From: Oscheius tipulae
Taxonomy: Eukaryota; Nematoda; Chromadorea; Rhabditida; Rhabditidae
DNA length: 64,000 nt
Direction of reading: 5' to 3'
Assembly (NCBI GenBank): GCA_037178975.1
Contig: JASJZH010000005.1
Coordinates: forward strand, 2,666,001-2,730,000
Shown here piece by piece: positions 34,200 to 46,149 of the stretch (within the stretch, counting starts at the first letter, position 1; every line of letters begins with the position of its first letter). Made by a program: the position numbers and the translations under genes. Under the pieces are notes generated by a model. The model had not been told where the DNA came from. It saw only the letters and a list, made by a program, of their open reading frames with translations, and ran no database searches.

Positions 34200-37100
34200 A
34201 TGAAAATTGGCTTTATTGGTGCAGGCAAAATGGCACAGGCCCTGGCTAGAGGACTCATCAATTCAGGTGAAACACTAGTTTTTGACAGGAAAACAGCAGA
34301 ATATTCAGGAAGGATAACGCCGGAAAACATTATGGCCAGTTGTCCAAAGCAGGATGTGGCTCTTCTGGATCAGTGTAAGGTGAGAAAAACATTATCTTCG
34401 AAAGAGCTTTTATCGGTCAATCGGATCGTCATCGAACTTCCAGTACTTTCTGAAACATTCTATGTTTCATCATTGACTCTTATCATACAGTTCCACTTCA
34501 AATTGTTTCTTGAATCAACTAGCCTCTCTAAATCTTGAAACTCAAAAGACTTCCGACTCCCAATTGAGAGTTACATAGGGAAATGACCAATTGAAAAATA
34601 TTTTATCGTTATCTCTGACATGTCCCTTGCTCTGAAAAACAAGTAGTGTGACATTTGAGGCTAAACAACACTGCATGAAGCAACTTTGATCCCGATATAT
34701 GCGGAAAGAAAACCAAAAATTGTTCATACCTGTTTCTTATAGGCCTCTTTTTTAATGAAAATAATTCCCACTCATCTCTTTGACTGAAAAAATCGAAGTG
34801 TTTCATCGTTGTCCCTTCTGTCGTGTTTCCCACTCCAAAACTGCTAACGAAACGGCATTTCTCCAAACAGCAGTAGCTATGTCACATTCAGCAAGTGTTC
34901 GAAATGTTTCACTGCTAGTACTTATCCTCCGCCACTTCTGCCAAAGCAGTGTCTGACGACAACAGCTTCTTCCTAATAAACTTCATTCAAAACAAAAAAA
35001 AGTTTCAGAACCTCGGTCTCGGAACTACTCACGATAACACCGAGGTCGTTCATAAGAGCGATGTGATCTTCTTGGCCGTGAAGCCGCCGCATGTCAGCAA
35101 GGTTTGTTTTTTTTCTTACGAAACTTTGATAATCGATCCGGATTCACTGTACGTTAATCGTACTCATATTATTATAGGAAGGTTGAAACAAACAAAAATC
35201 TGTAAGCGCTTCAAACTATAGAAAGCAACCTCAAGGCAATACGCATTTAAAAATACATTTGCGAGTAAGTGAAAGAAAATGTTTCAATGCTGTTATAGGC
35301 TCAAAGGGATTCTTTCTGATGCTATTATCCGTAGTTGAAGTTTCGAAGAAAAAGTTCCAGGTCGCCTCCGAAATCGCTCCTATCTTCACCAGGGAACAAC
35401 TCCTCATCTCCATTGCTCTTGGTATCACCATCAGAAATATTGAATCGGTTAGTGTTCCGCCTTCTTAACTAGTTCGATTTGCTGCCCTTGTTCATGCTGT
35501 TTTAAACGAAGGTAAAATATGAATCAAAAGACAAAATTTCCAGCTTCTCCCCTCAAAATCTCGAGTGGTCAGAGTCATGCCCAATACTCCAGCCGTCGTC
35601 AGAGCTGGAGCTTCCGCCTACGCAATGGGCTCTGCCTGCAGGTATGCACTTTTACTTGGTTTCGAACAAAATTGTTATTCGGCAATTGAGCCAGAGGTGG
35701 TAGACTTGGTCTAGTGTATGATAGTGTTATTAGCCCAACCCAAATCGCCGGCCTCTTTTAGAATTCCCTTTCGAGAAGTTGAAAGATCAGTTATCTGCCT
35801 ATTAGACCCGGTACAAACGATAGTAACGTAGAAAAGTCGTGCTCCTCTGTTCAAAGATTCTGAAACACAACTGACAGAAACTGACATGTGAGAGAGGAAA
35901 TTGGCAGGGATGGAAAAGAATATATAACCAGTGACTGAAACATAAAAACACTTGCAAAGATACAATTCATTAGAGAGTGCGCTACTATTCGAATAAGAAA
36001 CATAAAGTTTTAGTAATGAAGTTCTGTAGTTCTGAAAGATCTGGACGATATGATTCCATTTGTCACAAGAGGGTTGTCTTATTCACTATTTTTGAAAAAC
36101 AAACTGTTTCATAGAGCAAAGGAATGCTACCAGTATAAAAGGTGCTCTGTAAAAGCAGAATGGGTATTCCAGCAAAACAATACCGATACAAACAAAAACA
36201 GTACAAGAGACGTGCTTTCAGAACTCTATAAGTTGTGAAGGGGAGAATGGAGTGAAACCTATTATTACCCTCGAGCGAAGTTGCACTACGTCAACAAGTT
36301 GACCTCTTACACCACACCAGTGAAACAGAGAACAAAGTTTCGAGAAACCATTACATACTTCAGTGTTCAACTACAAACTCGTTTTGCACTTTTGCACGAG
36401 CACTCACTTTTTTGTTTCAGAGCGCTGATAGAACAGAGTCCTCGAGTGTACTGTGGTGCCAAAGTCTGCGAAAAAGCTAACCCTCTTGTACTATTTTTGA
36501 AACACAAATTTTTCCTTCAGCCAATATTCTAAAGTTTTTGAGAGTTACTGTGTGAACAGATGAGGGTTTCTGATTCTACTATGACCCATCCTTGAAACAT
36601 TCCCAAATTCTAGAGATGGGGACGCCGAAATAGTGAAGGACATGCTCAGCACAGTTGGCTTCGCCGTAGAGGTTCCAGAAGCTCATATTGATCCAGTAAC
36701 AGGACTGTCGGGTTCTGGTCCCAGTTACGTGAGTTTCCTATTATTTAAATTGTGAAAGAGATGATTCAGATGTTCGCAGCAATTGAGGGCTTGGCAGATG
36801 GTGGTGTGAAAGTCGGGCTTCCTCGTGACCTGGCCCTGAAACTGGCAGCTCACACACTGTTGGGGGCTGCTAAGATGGTCCTGGAGACTGGTGAGTACCA
36901 AAATTTCTATATTGGAGTCACCAAAAAACTAGAGTAGTAGTTAGTATCCTCTTACGTTTTGTTTCAGGCACAAAAGACTCTTTTATGTTTCAGTACTTCG
37001 ATATTAAGAACGGTGATACTTTGTGAACAATTAGGAATTTCTAGAGACAGTCCTAAAATGACACATTTCACAGACAACAGACAGTTTTCACCCGTAGGTA

Positions 37101-38339
37101 CCCTTAGAGATCTACCAAGGTGTATTGTTAGTTTATCATCAGAAGATACGGAAAAGTACAAAAATGAAAAACCGTGGTTCTTTAGAATTCAGTGAAACAT
37201 GAAAACTAGCTCTAAATTCTGAATGTAAGTTTGTAACGAAAATGGCGTAGCTTAATTGTCTTTTGGAAAGATCCTACCTTTACAATTTGCAAGAGGCGTC
37301 CGTCTGCGTCACAAGTCAACTCTAATCTGGGATAACATTTGATAGAAACCTTGAAACCCAAACAAAAATGTAGTTTAACTGCAGAATGAAGTTGGGCAAA
37401 AAGAAATGTTGCGCCCAGTGAAACAAAACTTTTGCTACGTTAGTTTAATTCCACGTTTGCTTAGCGCGCGAACTTGAAAACTGAGAATCGTCATTTCTCG
37501 ACTCCGGTCTATCCAATTGCTCTCAAACTTTGTCCCATAGTTTTAACCACTTAGAATAACCTAGAAAAAAAAGTTTGGGGTCAACACGCTAGCAAATAAA
37601 ATATTTAAGAACATATCGTTTTTCAAAAAGGTGTCGATGTCTCCCTATATTCGTAACCCAGGCTGGCTTTTTTTCAAATCTACCTATCGATTGACCCCAT
37701 ATTTTGGCTAGAGGTTCAAAAACCGTTTAATTCCTTGCACGGAGACTTTCAGACCGATACGATAACTCTAGGTGGGTCTCCTCAGGGTTTGGTCATAACC
37801 GATTTTTCGAAAACTTCAAAAATTCAGATTTGGGGTCACGTCTGGTTGCGAATGGATAGTATATGTTAATATTGAATGCTTTGAGCCTTCAGACGCGTCA
37901 AAACATGCAACTGAGCTAATGAAATCCATAGGAAAATCTGCGCAATAAATAGAAATTTTTTCAGGCACCCATCCTGCGCAACTGAAAGATGACGTCCAAA
38001 GCCCCGCAGGCTCTTCAGTTTATGGAATGCACAAGTTGGAGTCCGGAGGGTTGAAGGTAAGCTTTTTCTCAGACTTTGGCACCACAGTACACTCGAGGAC
38101 TCTGTTCTATCAGCGCTCTGAAACAAAAAAATGGGTGCTCGCACTGTACTGGCAAATCGAGAAGTCTTTGTTTCATCCGCTGTATAGGAAGAGTGAAAAG
38201 GAAGCTTTGATTCTGGATTGAAAATAGTTAAAAAAAAATTTAGGGAATCCTCATGGACGCTGTCGAAGCTGCCACAAATCGCTCCCGTGCCACCGGAGAC
38301 AAGGCTCTGCCCCGGGACATTCGCAACCAAGAATTGTAA
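34200..38339 (+). CDS. pycr-1: Pyrroline-5-carboxylate reductase (proline synthesis)
   Basis: The enzyme reduces 1-pyrroline-5-carboxylate to proline with NAD(P)H. Exons: 34200-34266, 34309-34379, 35009-35101, 35361-35447, 35544-35641, 36614-36728, 36770-36890, 37965-38056, 38244-38339; all phases agree. The N-terminus [19 protein letters not shown] is the Rossmann dinucleotide loop. Then follow [33 protein letters not shown], the family signature region [10 protein letters not shown]...[15 protein letters not shown], and [21 protein letters not shown] near the end. The size of about 280 aa is normal. TTTCCAGAA directly before the ATG looks like a trans-splice acceptor. Five introns are 187-1074 nt and full of GTTTCA motifs, while two are 41-42 nt. 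All key residues seen suggest a working enzyme; the symbol is by orthology to C. elegans. Confidence 0.93.
37262..37345. mobile_element. Foldback MITE, partial copy 2
   Basis: CAATTTGCAAGAGGCGTC, then CACAAGTCAACTCTAATCTG and GGATAACATTTGA match the left half of the MITE at 49859-50008. The right half is missing. It lies in a P5CR intron. Confidence 0.55.
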
Positions 38340-38867
38340 TCTCGTCCTTTCTGTTTCCCGCCACACTAAACGCCTTGATTTTGCACTCAAAAAGCTATAG
38401 AAACTGCTCAAAAATTACAGACTCGAGACGCAGTTCTCCACCATCGCCGAAAACTCTTGACTTTGTCTTCCACACTAAATTTGCACTGTTTCCGTTGTAT
38501 GTACAAAAAACTATGTAACTGATAAATGTTTTACCCTTTGTTGTGGTTTTTTATGTTTCAATGAAGGAAAGGGGTGTTTTCAGGGATGAGCAGAAAGAAG
38601 AAGAGCAACGTCAAGCAGAACAGAGAAGAGTGATGAAGGCCTGATTGTACAAGTGATGTGAAACAGTAATAAATATACGAACGTGGTAAAAGTTCTAGCT
38701 GAAAGCATCATGTGTTTCACCTTTGGTGCACAAACTTCACGAACTTCTTTTGGCTTTTCTAAACCGGAGGATTCTTCTTGTGTTTCATGCATTCCTCTTA
38801 TTTCATCGTAACAAGTTACCTCCATTTAGTGTGTGTTCTCCAAAATCAAAACTATGAAACCGCAATG

Positions 38868-38985
38868 GTGTTTGTGATTGTTTCTTTGTTTTTCTGTTTG
38901 TTTGTTCGAGGCCACGAAACAAGCAAAACAAAAAGCTGCACATGTTGTTGCTGCTGTAAATTGTTGTCAACTAAACTAGACTCAC
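38868..38985 (+). repeat. Dispersed repeat family, copy 4 (5' part)
   Basis: TTTGTTTGTTCGAGGCCACG and GAAACAAGCAAAACAAAAAG, followed by a TGTTGTTG-rich block, as in copies 1 and 2. The tail block is absent. Confidence 0.55.
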
Positions 38986-39348
38986 CCCGTCTTTAAGGGC
39001 AAAGAGAGATATTATGACGTAGATGTCGTAGCACTCCTTGACAGAAGGTGAAGTTTGTCGTTTTCTGATAGCCAAATGTATTACGACTAAAATGTCGTAG
39101 GTTTACAACTTTCCAGTCGGTTTAATAGGGCACTTAGAAGGTTGACACTGTATTTTTATATTATATTTTTCACCAAACAAACCTAAAACGCCGTGGTTAT
39201 AGCATTTCTGCCTTGCTCAGTTGCATCTCTTGATATTTGAACTTTGACACTGAATTGTTAGAGAGAGCCAGAAAAAAACTGAATCATTTATGACAAACAA
39301 GCAAAGTCTTATGTACTCCTTCAAACCTTATTTTTCCACAAAACTTTC

Positions 39349-41519
39349 TCAAAAAGCCGACTTCTTGCAGACAAATGCCCTGATGACGATATCGCAGTTA
39401 AAGTCGTTCCACCTGTTCTGGTAGCCGAGTTTTTGAGACCACGGATCCGCGAACATCTGAATTTTATTAGAGTTTGTTCAGAGAAACTGACTACCTGAAC
39501 ACAATTCTCCGAACCCGTCGCATTGTCGGGCATTCCCTTTCCAAAATTGTAATACTCCATCTTAGTTCCGTCCACATGGACCCAATGGGTTCCGTTCAGC
39601 GTGACTCCAATCCAAATCTGACGCATTTCGTCCTGACGGATACCGGTCTCAGCCAGTCCTAAATGATGTTTTGTTTTAACATCGATAACTCTGGCGCATT
39701 ACTTATTCCCGAACAAGCAATGGTCATCAGCAAGAGGTGAAACAAATAAATTTCGGCTGTTCGCGTAAATAAAAGTTTCATTTGATCGTTCATTTTTTAT
39801 TAGGAAAATTGTGACCTGGAACTGAATGGAAGCTTTACAACATGTTCTTCAGAACAGCTGTGTACAAGAGGAAGCGGTGAAGCATAAAAATGTTTACTGT
39901 CATTCTTCAGTATTCACTTTGTAAAATAAAACAGTATCAAAGTAACTAGTACCCTCAGCATTGGCCATCGCTCTAGCTGTCTCAAATTAAGATCTTTCAA
40001 GAGATAACACTTTTTCTATTTTTCGTATACGAGTCGCCCAGATAGGTGTTACAGAACATAACTGGCTCAAGAGGAAAACCTGTCGATCCATCTTCCACTC
40101 ACAGTACAGGGAAAAGAGAAACCGGTGAAACAAACAAACTTATATTTGTTGCCAATGAAATCTTGTTAGCCATTTTTTGAAAAATTCAGACTTTCCAGTT
40201 TTCCACAAAAAAACACTACCCACCTCCGACAAAATCATTCTCTAGATCCGAGTCGATAGAAGCCAGGTGTGCTCCATATCCCTTGCATACATTCTCAGCC
40301 CCCTTGAAGTCCTGATTGAAGAATGTCTTGAAACATGAATTCGACTCCGTGAAATAGGTCCATCCGGTCTCACAGCTCGTCCTGGACTGACAACTGGGGT
40401 CAAAAACTGGGTCGACTGAGCAAATATACGGTTGCAGATTTGCAGCCCAAAGCCTAGATTTTTTATGTTTTTTTTATGTTCATTTGGGCAAACTACCCGT
40501 CCCAGGTATACTCATCACCGTTCAGGACGGCGTAGGTGGCATTGTGGGAGTGTCCATCTATACTTTTGTGAGACTTGAGAAGGAAAAAACATACATTCTG
40601 CATCAAATTTCCTGAAAGTACTGTTGGAACCGTCTATCCAGTACCAATTGGCGTTGTAGGGCTGGAGCGGATCCGACGAAATTGGACGGGTCAGACCAAT
40701 CCAAGGGTAATAGTCCTCTGGAGATGCGGCGTAGACGTCTGGAAGTTTATGAGAACTGTTTACGTTATAAAAAAAGGCTTTGTTGCAAAGCGTTTTCTCG
40801 TGTAATATCATTATCAAAACTTTTTGTATACTTTCATTGACAGAGACATTGGACCTTTTGAAGTTTAGCGATGCCTCTTTCACCTATAAGGAAGTAGTTC
40901 TCTGACCACTAAAACGTTGGATCAGTTTTTTTTGTTTCAACGCCATGGATTTCTCTTGCCAACTAACTGGAAGGTATCACGTTGTAGATGGTCTTTTGGT
41001 ATATCCATCTGTTCTGGGTATCCAGTGAGACAGTTTTGTTCATTAGTACTAGAGATGCGTTTCATGTTTAAAAACTTGAAAAAAGGGCTTTAAACTTATT
41101 CGAAAGGCAAATAATTCACTATCAGTACAACCTTCTTCTTAGCTATCAGTACACCTTTCTTTGGGCGCTGATAAAAAAGGGGTTTTGTTTCACCAAAATT
41201 TTTTTTTAATACAAATAGCAAAGTAGTCTGTTCGTCATGTGCGGTTCAAAAACTCCTAAACAGTACCCACCACTGAGATACTGATTCTCCTCACTGTTCC
41301 TAATCGAGGCCAAGTTGCCTCCAGTCTTCTGACACTCCTTCTGGGCATCAGACCAGGAAAAGTGTTGACCGTATTCGAACAGGAAGCATCTAAAACACTT
41401 TTTTTTTTAGAGTTTCTCATCCAAAAAACTGACCTGTTAGTTCCACCGTAGTAGACGTAGCCTGGAGGACAGTTGGCAGCTGTCAGGACAATAAGAGGAG
41501 CCAAAATTAGCCAGAACAT
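39349..41519 (-). CDS. Secreted protein with two C-type lectin domains
   Basis: ATG 41517-41519 opens a signal peptide (MFWLILAPLIVLTAA), then CPPGYVYYGGTNR. The first CTLD contains CFLFEYGQHFSWSDAQKECQ, WIGLTRPISSD and WYWIDGSNS. Its late part (ATYAVLNGDEYTWDG) lacks the EPN/QPD and one Cys of canonical domains. The second CTLD runs CETGWTYFTESNSCFKTFF, GYGAHLASIDSD, IWIGVTLNGTHW, GMPDN (at the EPN/QPD position), RWNDFNC and RAFVCKK, with stop at 39349-39351. It is thus more likely to bind calcium and sugar than the first. Two-CTLD secreted lectins are common in nematodes, often induced by microbes. Two introns exceed 500 nt and hold GTTTCA motifs; others are about 38-43 nt. A CTGATAAG site lies just upstream of the start. 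Confidence 0.85.
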
Positions 41520-41566
41520 TGGGATAAGACGACTCTTTCAGACAGCTAGACAGGTCATGTACTGTC

Positions 41567-41574
41567 CTTATCAG
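41567..41574 (-). promoter_or_regulatory. GATA-factor site upstream of the lectin gene
   Basis: CTGATAAG on the minus strand, about 48 bp before the lectin ATG. It matches the extended site preferred by nematode intestinal GATA factors (ELT-2 type). Confidence 0.5.
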
Positions 41575-41917
41575 CAAAAAGACTTCAGTCTGTATGGAGC
41601 TTCGGCTTAGAAAAATTGATGCTTTATCACACGGAGACCGACTTGTGAATCATCGATTTTGTGAACTCCTGGTCTTGGTAGGATGATTAAGATCATAGGG
41701 CACAATAATTTTTGTGGCCTACTTCCAATGTGCCGGTTCTCAGAGGCTGTAAAGTCAAGTAAGAGACAAACATTTTTCACATTACGGGCAGTGACGTCGA
41801 TCAAATCTTTGCTTTAAAGAGCTCTTTACCAGAAAGCTGAAACAATGAAAGAATCGTACTTTCTAAATCCAGATACTTCGAGAACGGGCAATATCACCGA
41901 AAGCGAAAACTGCCAAG

Positions 41918-42329
41918 CAGCGAACGTGCCAATATCTAGTTCATTTGAAAAACAGACAGGACCAGAGAAATGCTTTGAACAAAGCGTCCGAACTTCTTCA
42001 CGGCGAAGCAGAAGGTCTTCTGTACCTGGCAGTCGTCCTCCTCGTCCACAATCATGCTCCTCAGCTGGAGACAGAAGGTCTCATCGTAGTCTCGTTGGCC
42101 CTGTCGTAGCAGCCATTGTGCTCCCCACAGTCAGATTGACCGTCATGTAGAGCGACGGACAGGTGTTCAACAGATTGGCCAGATCCTCGTTGAGGAGGAT
42201 TTTTTTGCTGCCACAGTGCCAGTCCATGCCGTCCGAGGAACGAAGCCAACTCTTGAAGCTGCTCCAGCCGGAAGAGAGAGCGTCTGTTCAGGAGTGGAGA
42301 AGAAACATGGCCAGAAGAAGAGGGCTCAT
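41918..42329 (-). pseudogene. Small secreted Cys-containing protein, possibly broken
   Basis: ATG at 42327-42329 starts a short hydrophobic segment (MSPLLLAMFLLHS), followed by a TGA in frame. In other frames come WHCGSKKILLNEDLANLLN, CGEHNGCYDRANETT and ETFCLQLRSMIVDEEDDCQ leading to TFCFAVKKFG. The Cys spacing recalls small nematode secreted families, but the frames do not join through obvious splice sites. I do not recognise the family. It may be a frameshifted gene or one with unusual introns. Confidence 0.35.
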
Positions 42330-43365
42330 TTGATCTTAATTGGCTCCCTAGAATTCTTGCTCTTTTGTAGCTAACAAAACTCCGAAACAAAAATACTTTC
42401 GATCTTTATTGGCAGAGGATGTGGGATTTCCACTTTAGGGAGCACTGACGTTTAGAGTTTAACAGAGAGACAAAAGACACAGGGATGGACAGACAGAGAG
42501 ACAGATTGTCCCAGATCATAGGTGTCACTGTGTCAGGTTTGTTTATGGTCATATATCCGAGCACGCGTATTGTCTCTCCCAGTCCGATCTGATCCTTGTG
42601 AAGAACACAAAACATTGCAACTGTCTTTCTCTAGTAATTCCGCTCTTTTTCAAGCGATCTCTGGCAGGAATTTTAGCGGCACTCTTGACTAATATAGACA
42701 TTCTGTGAGTCAGAACAGCAACGCCAGCTAGAGTGGCAGTTAATCCTATGCGTGGATATTTTCTCGTGGTCACTCCTCCTCTGGTGTCAGCTACCCTTTG
42801 AAGTTATGTTTCACGGGCTCATTGAAACCTCGAAGGATTATCTAAAAATATCAAAAGCAACCTTTTTTCGTTTTACCCATACAGTATATAAGTGAGCATA
42901 TGTTCACGTCTCCTGGCATCCTCTTTTCTAATCCATTTTTGTGCCTACAAACCTAGTGATCGTTTCCGTAAAATACTTCCCATTTCTCCAGAATTGACCT
43001 ACTTTGAAAACGTTTTGTTTCACTCAGCCGGTAAAGATAGGTTCTCATTAGATCAAGGTAATCCAACATATTACTATAAAGAGGGTACCTACAGTTGCCA
43101 TTTGGTTAACAAAAAAGTCTACCATTAACGCCTTTGATGGCCGATAGCTAATATTATCAGATATGAATTCTACTAAACTCAGTCTACCGTCTTAATGTTA
43201 GGAAACCTATAAACATCAATCTCTCTACTAACGGGCCAATCTCTCTAACTAGAGTCATTGTTGTCTAATAATTGTCCCCCTAGTTCAAATTGTGTTTGTA
43301 CATTGATGAAGCGTATACTGGTAAAGATTAGAAAAGTTTATACGGCTAGTAATCAAAAAGGCAAT
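42330..43365. other. Intergenic, no gene recognised
   Basis: Short open frames lack family signatures. A few GTTTCA motifs are present (about 42808-43016), the last of the dense cluster. Confidence 0.45.
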
Positions 43366-45141
43366 CTAATAAGTAGCGAAGAGGACGTTGGCGCGCATTC
43401 TCTGAGCAAAGGCCCATGGTCCACCTTCGCCGGTTCTCTTCGAAAAGTGGTAGAATTCGTCCTTGGCGGCGGCAGAATGAGCATAGTCGACGTGCCAGAT
43501 CTTGCGACCAATAAGGCTGGTGTTGTTTCCACAGAAGTGAGCCCAGAACCCGAATCCGAGATTGGCCGGGATCTTTGCGGCTTCAAGAACATTGAACTCG
43601 GTGGTGCGGTCGCTATGTCCAAATATAGAGGGTCATTTTTATACTTACTTTTCGAGTTTGTCCGCAATGGCTTCGAGGACCTTATGTCTCTCTCCGTATT
43701 CAATCTTGTCGCGATACTTCTTATCTCTGAATCGGTGGATGATAATGTTCCACGCTCCCATGTCGCTCCACGAGGAGCGGTCTTCAAAGATCTTGAACAT
43801 GAGAGTATTGCCCTTTTCACTCAATTTCTTATCGTAGTAGGAGTCACTGTCTTTGGTGTAGTTTTCGTCCCAGATGACAACCAGAAACGTGTCCCTGAAG
43901 ATCCCGTGTATAAAACAGTTAGCACCCGATAAGTAGTTTTTCTGTCTGTGTGTTTTTGTGATCAAGAAAAGCTATTGCAGAGTGCTAATAGTTGGCGCAA
44001 CTCAAAAAGTTCAATACATTTTTCCTTTACAAATTTAAAACTGACCAAGTGTAGGTGTTTGTGAGCCAGTCACTGATTATTTGCGCTGCATCGCCTGCTC
44101 CCTTCCTTTTGGTTTTCTCTTCTATAAGCGGCTTCAAGAAGTCTTTTTTCCAGTAGGCACTCTCTTTCCATGTGTTGAGCTCCTCGAGACGATCGACAAC
44201 TTTTTTAAATTTTTCCATGAACCTGAACCCGAGATTGTGTCACCTAGAAACTGGCTTTCCCACCTCTCTGCCTGATCATCGTAGTCTTTGCACTGAGGCT
44301 TCTGCATGAGATGGAATGTGTGGGCTACGTACTGAAAAGACATGTCATCTACGACGACAGATAGGAAAGAGACGACAAAATTAGGAGACTCACTAGCTGG
44401 TACATGGCGTTGCCAATGTACTTGACAGTGTCTTCGAACTTTTTCTGACCGTATTGATTGTTTTTGGTGACGTTGTACAACAGGTTCTCCTCCTTTTCTA
44501 GCTTCAGTTTCTCGACCATAGTCTGAAATAGGCCTCTGTTTCTGTCTCTCTCTGTCACCTACCTGAATGGTATCTAGTCCTCCAATTTTTCTTTCATCGT
44601 AGCAGTCGTGGAATTCCGCCATGTCGGCGTCGCTCTGGCTGGCTGCAAACCGAGTGAAAGCGGCAAACAGCTCTCGGGCCGGGCTCACGACTTCCTAAGA
44701 TTTTGTTTCCTAGTACTGCACATCGTAACTTACAGCCAAGAAGTTCACGTCTGTAATGACTTCCTCCAAATTGTCGAATCCCTTGTTCATCTCTGTCGAC
44801 AGAGCAGTGATCTTCGCGTTGATGCGCTTCACGAACTCTGCCATGAAATCCTGATGGCTGAAGCTCAGAATGAGCTTGTTCACTGCAAACGTCGCTTTTA
44901 CAATGAACTTACAAAAAGTACCTGCTCCAATCGCCTCAGCGACAGCTTTCAATGGAGGGAAGTAGATTCCAGCCACCTTGAACGGCGAAGCAGCCACATC
45001 GAGAGTAATGCAGATGCGATGGATCGTATCGTCAGTGAACGGCTTCTCCTCAGCTGGAGCAGCAGGTCTCGGCTGGTACTGATGAATCAGATCCAGATAG
45101 GTTTTTGGCCCATCGGCTCCGAGAAGAGAACGGGCTGACAT
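43366..45141 (-). CDS. Unrecognised helical protein, member A of a divergent gene pair
   Basis: Eight exons give about 463 aa, ATG 45139-45141 (MSARSLLGADGPK) to TAG 43366-43368. Most introns are about 38-45 nt with clean GT/AG ends. There is no signal peptide. The first 130 residues include a hydrophobic patch (FKVAGIYFPPLKAVAEAIGA) and an amphipathic stretch (LSTEMNKGFDNLEEVITDV). The middle is charged and helical, with CYDERKIGG, QCKDYDDQ and LEELNTWKESAYWKK. The C-terminal 160 residues (from TFLVVIWDENY) look beta-rich and end MRANVLFATY. The same layout, including FLVxxxxxN and a final RAxxxAT pattern, occurs in the gene at 46777-48393. I cannot name the family. A TATA box lies at 45177-45183 and GATAAG at 45241. 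Confidence 0.75.
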
Positions 45142-45176
45142 GTTGCCTGCTTGGGTCCCTACTGAAGTGGGTGTGC

Positions 45177-45183
45177 ATTTATA
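45177..45183 (-). promoter_or_regulatory. TATA box of gene A
   Basis: TATAAAT on the minus strand, about 36 bp upstream of the ATG at 45141. An AGATAAG GATA site follows at 45240-45246. Confidence 0.5.
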
Positions 45184-45625
45184 GAGAAGCTGGAGGAAGG
45201 TGATCTCAGCCAAACCGCTCTACAGCTTTTTGGTATTATAGATAAGAGCAATTAGGTGATAACGAGAAGAGCAATCGTTCGCGATGCGGGTAGCCGCTAG
45301 ATGAGAGAAACCAGGGTTGAGGCAAAAACATTTAAAAATCCAGTAAGAGTACAGGTTGACAGGTCTCTCTGTCTCTGGCTCTTCCTCTCGCTCAAAGAAT
45401 GTGTACTTGCAGCAAAAAGTAGCAATAACCCGAGGTAGGCTATCTAACCATTGGGGTTCCCGTCGTGATCAAAAAACCATGGCTTTTAGGTGGCAAACAA
45501 AATGATAACCGATAAAGACTTTTTTTGTAAAATATCGAGAAGGAAGTAACTGTTCTTTTTGCCTTCTGGATCTATGAAAAAAATTGGATATTTGAAGAAA
45601 TGATTCTAATGAGGCAACTCTGAAC

Positions 45626-46008
45626 AGTAAGTGTACTGAACTATCAGGGCGAGAAGCCCAAAAATATGTTGGCACCCTTTTTGGTACGATCTGTCTCTTG
45701 TCTCTCTCAATTTCCTCCTTTCTTTCTTCTTCTCCATCCTTCTCTAGCCTACAGAACTGGCTGCGTCAACAAGTTCTTATTAGGTACAAAAAGACCCAAG
45801 ATAACCGGTCATGAAAAGATATCTCGGTCCTGCCACGATGCAGATACAAAATGCCAACACAACAGGTACGGTTTCAAGGACACTGGTGCAATCAAAGAGT
45901 GGCCTCTAGCTCAGAGTGAAAGTGTACTGTAGACGTCCGTGTTTCAAAATACCAAAAAGCTGAAAGTTGTTCGAGGTACAGACGGTTTAACTAAATGATT
46001 GGCTCTAC
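45626..46008 (+). repeat. Large inverted repeat, left arm
   Basis: The arm runs from ACTGAACTATC to GGTTTAACTAAATGATTGGC and is repeated in reverse at about 46150-46537. Identity by eye is roughly 90 percent or more, with a few small indels. It contains an open frame at 45666-45932 that starts with a hydrophobic segment and is partly kept in the other arm. Differences change amino acids, so coding is doubtful. Confidence 0.85.
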
Positions 46009-46149
46009 TTGTTAGCACTTTACAATGCATTTTTAGTAGTCTTTTTGGCTTCGCATTGTATTAAGATACTGCTTGCAAAGTTCTGTACAGATGCAACTTT
46101 GACTCGACCAATTACGAACATTCGTTCTGGAAGAAGGAGCTAGTAAGTA

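Larger units (their letters stand above)
27500..43050. promoter_or_regulatory. Cluster of GTTTCA (piRNA Ruby-like) motifs
   Basis: By eye the hexamer GTTTCA or its complement TGAAAC occurs about 72 times here, about 35 forward and 37 reverse. Only about 15 occur in positions 1-27000. Most are preceded by T (TGTTTCA). Four match the full CTGTTTCA: near 29618, 36107, 36326 and 38660. Nearly all are in long introns of the SLC6, P5CR and lectin genes or between them; few are in exons. In C. elegans, CTGTTTCA about 40 nt upstream drives each type I piRNA gene. Assignment as a piRNA cluster is an inference. Confidence 0.5.
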
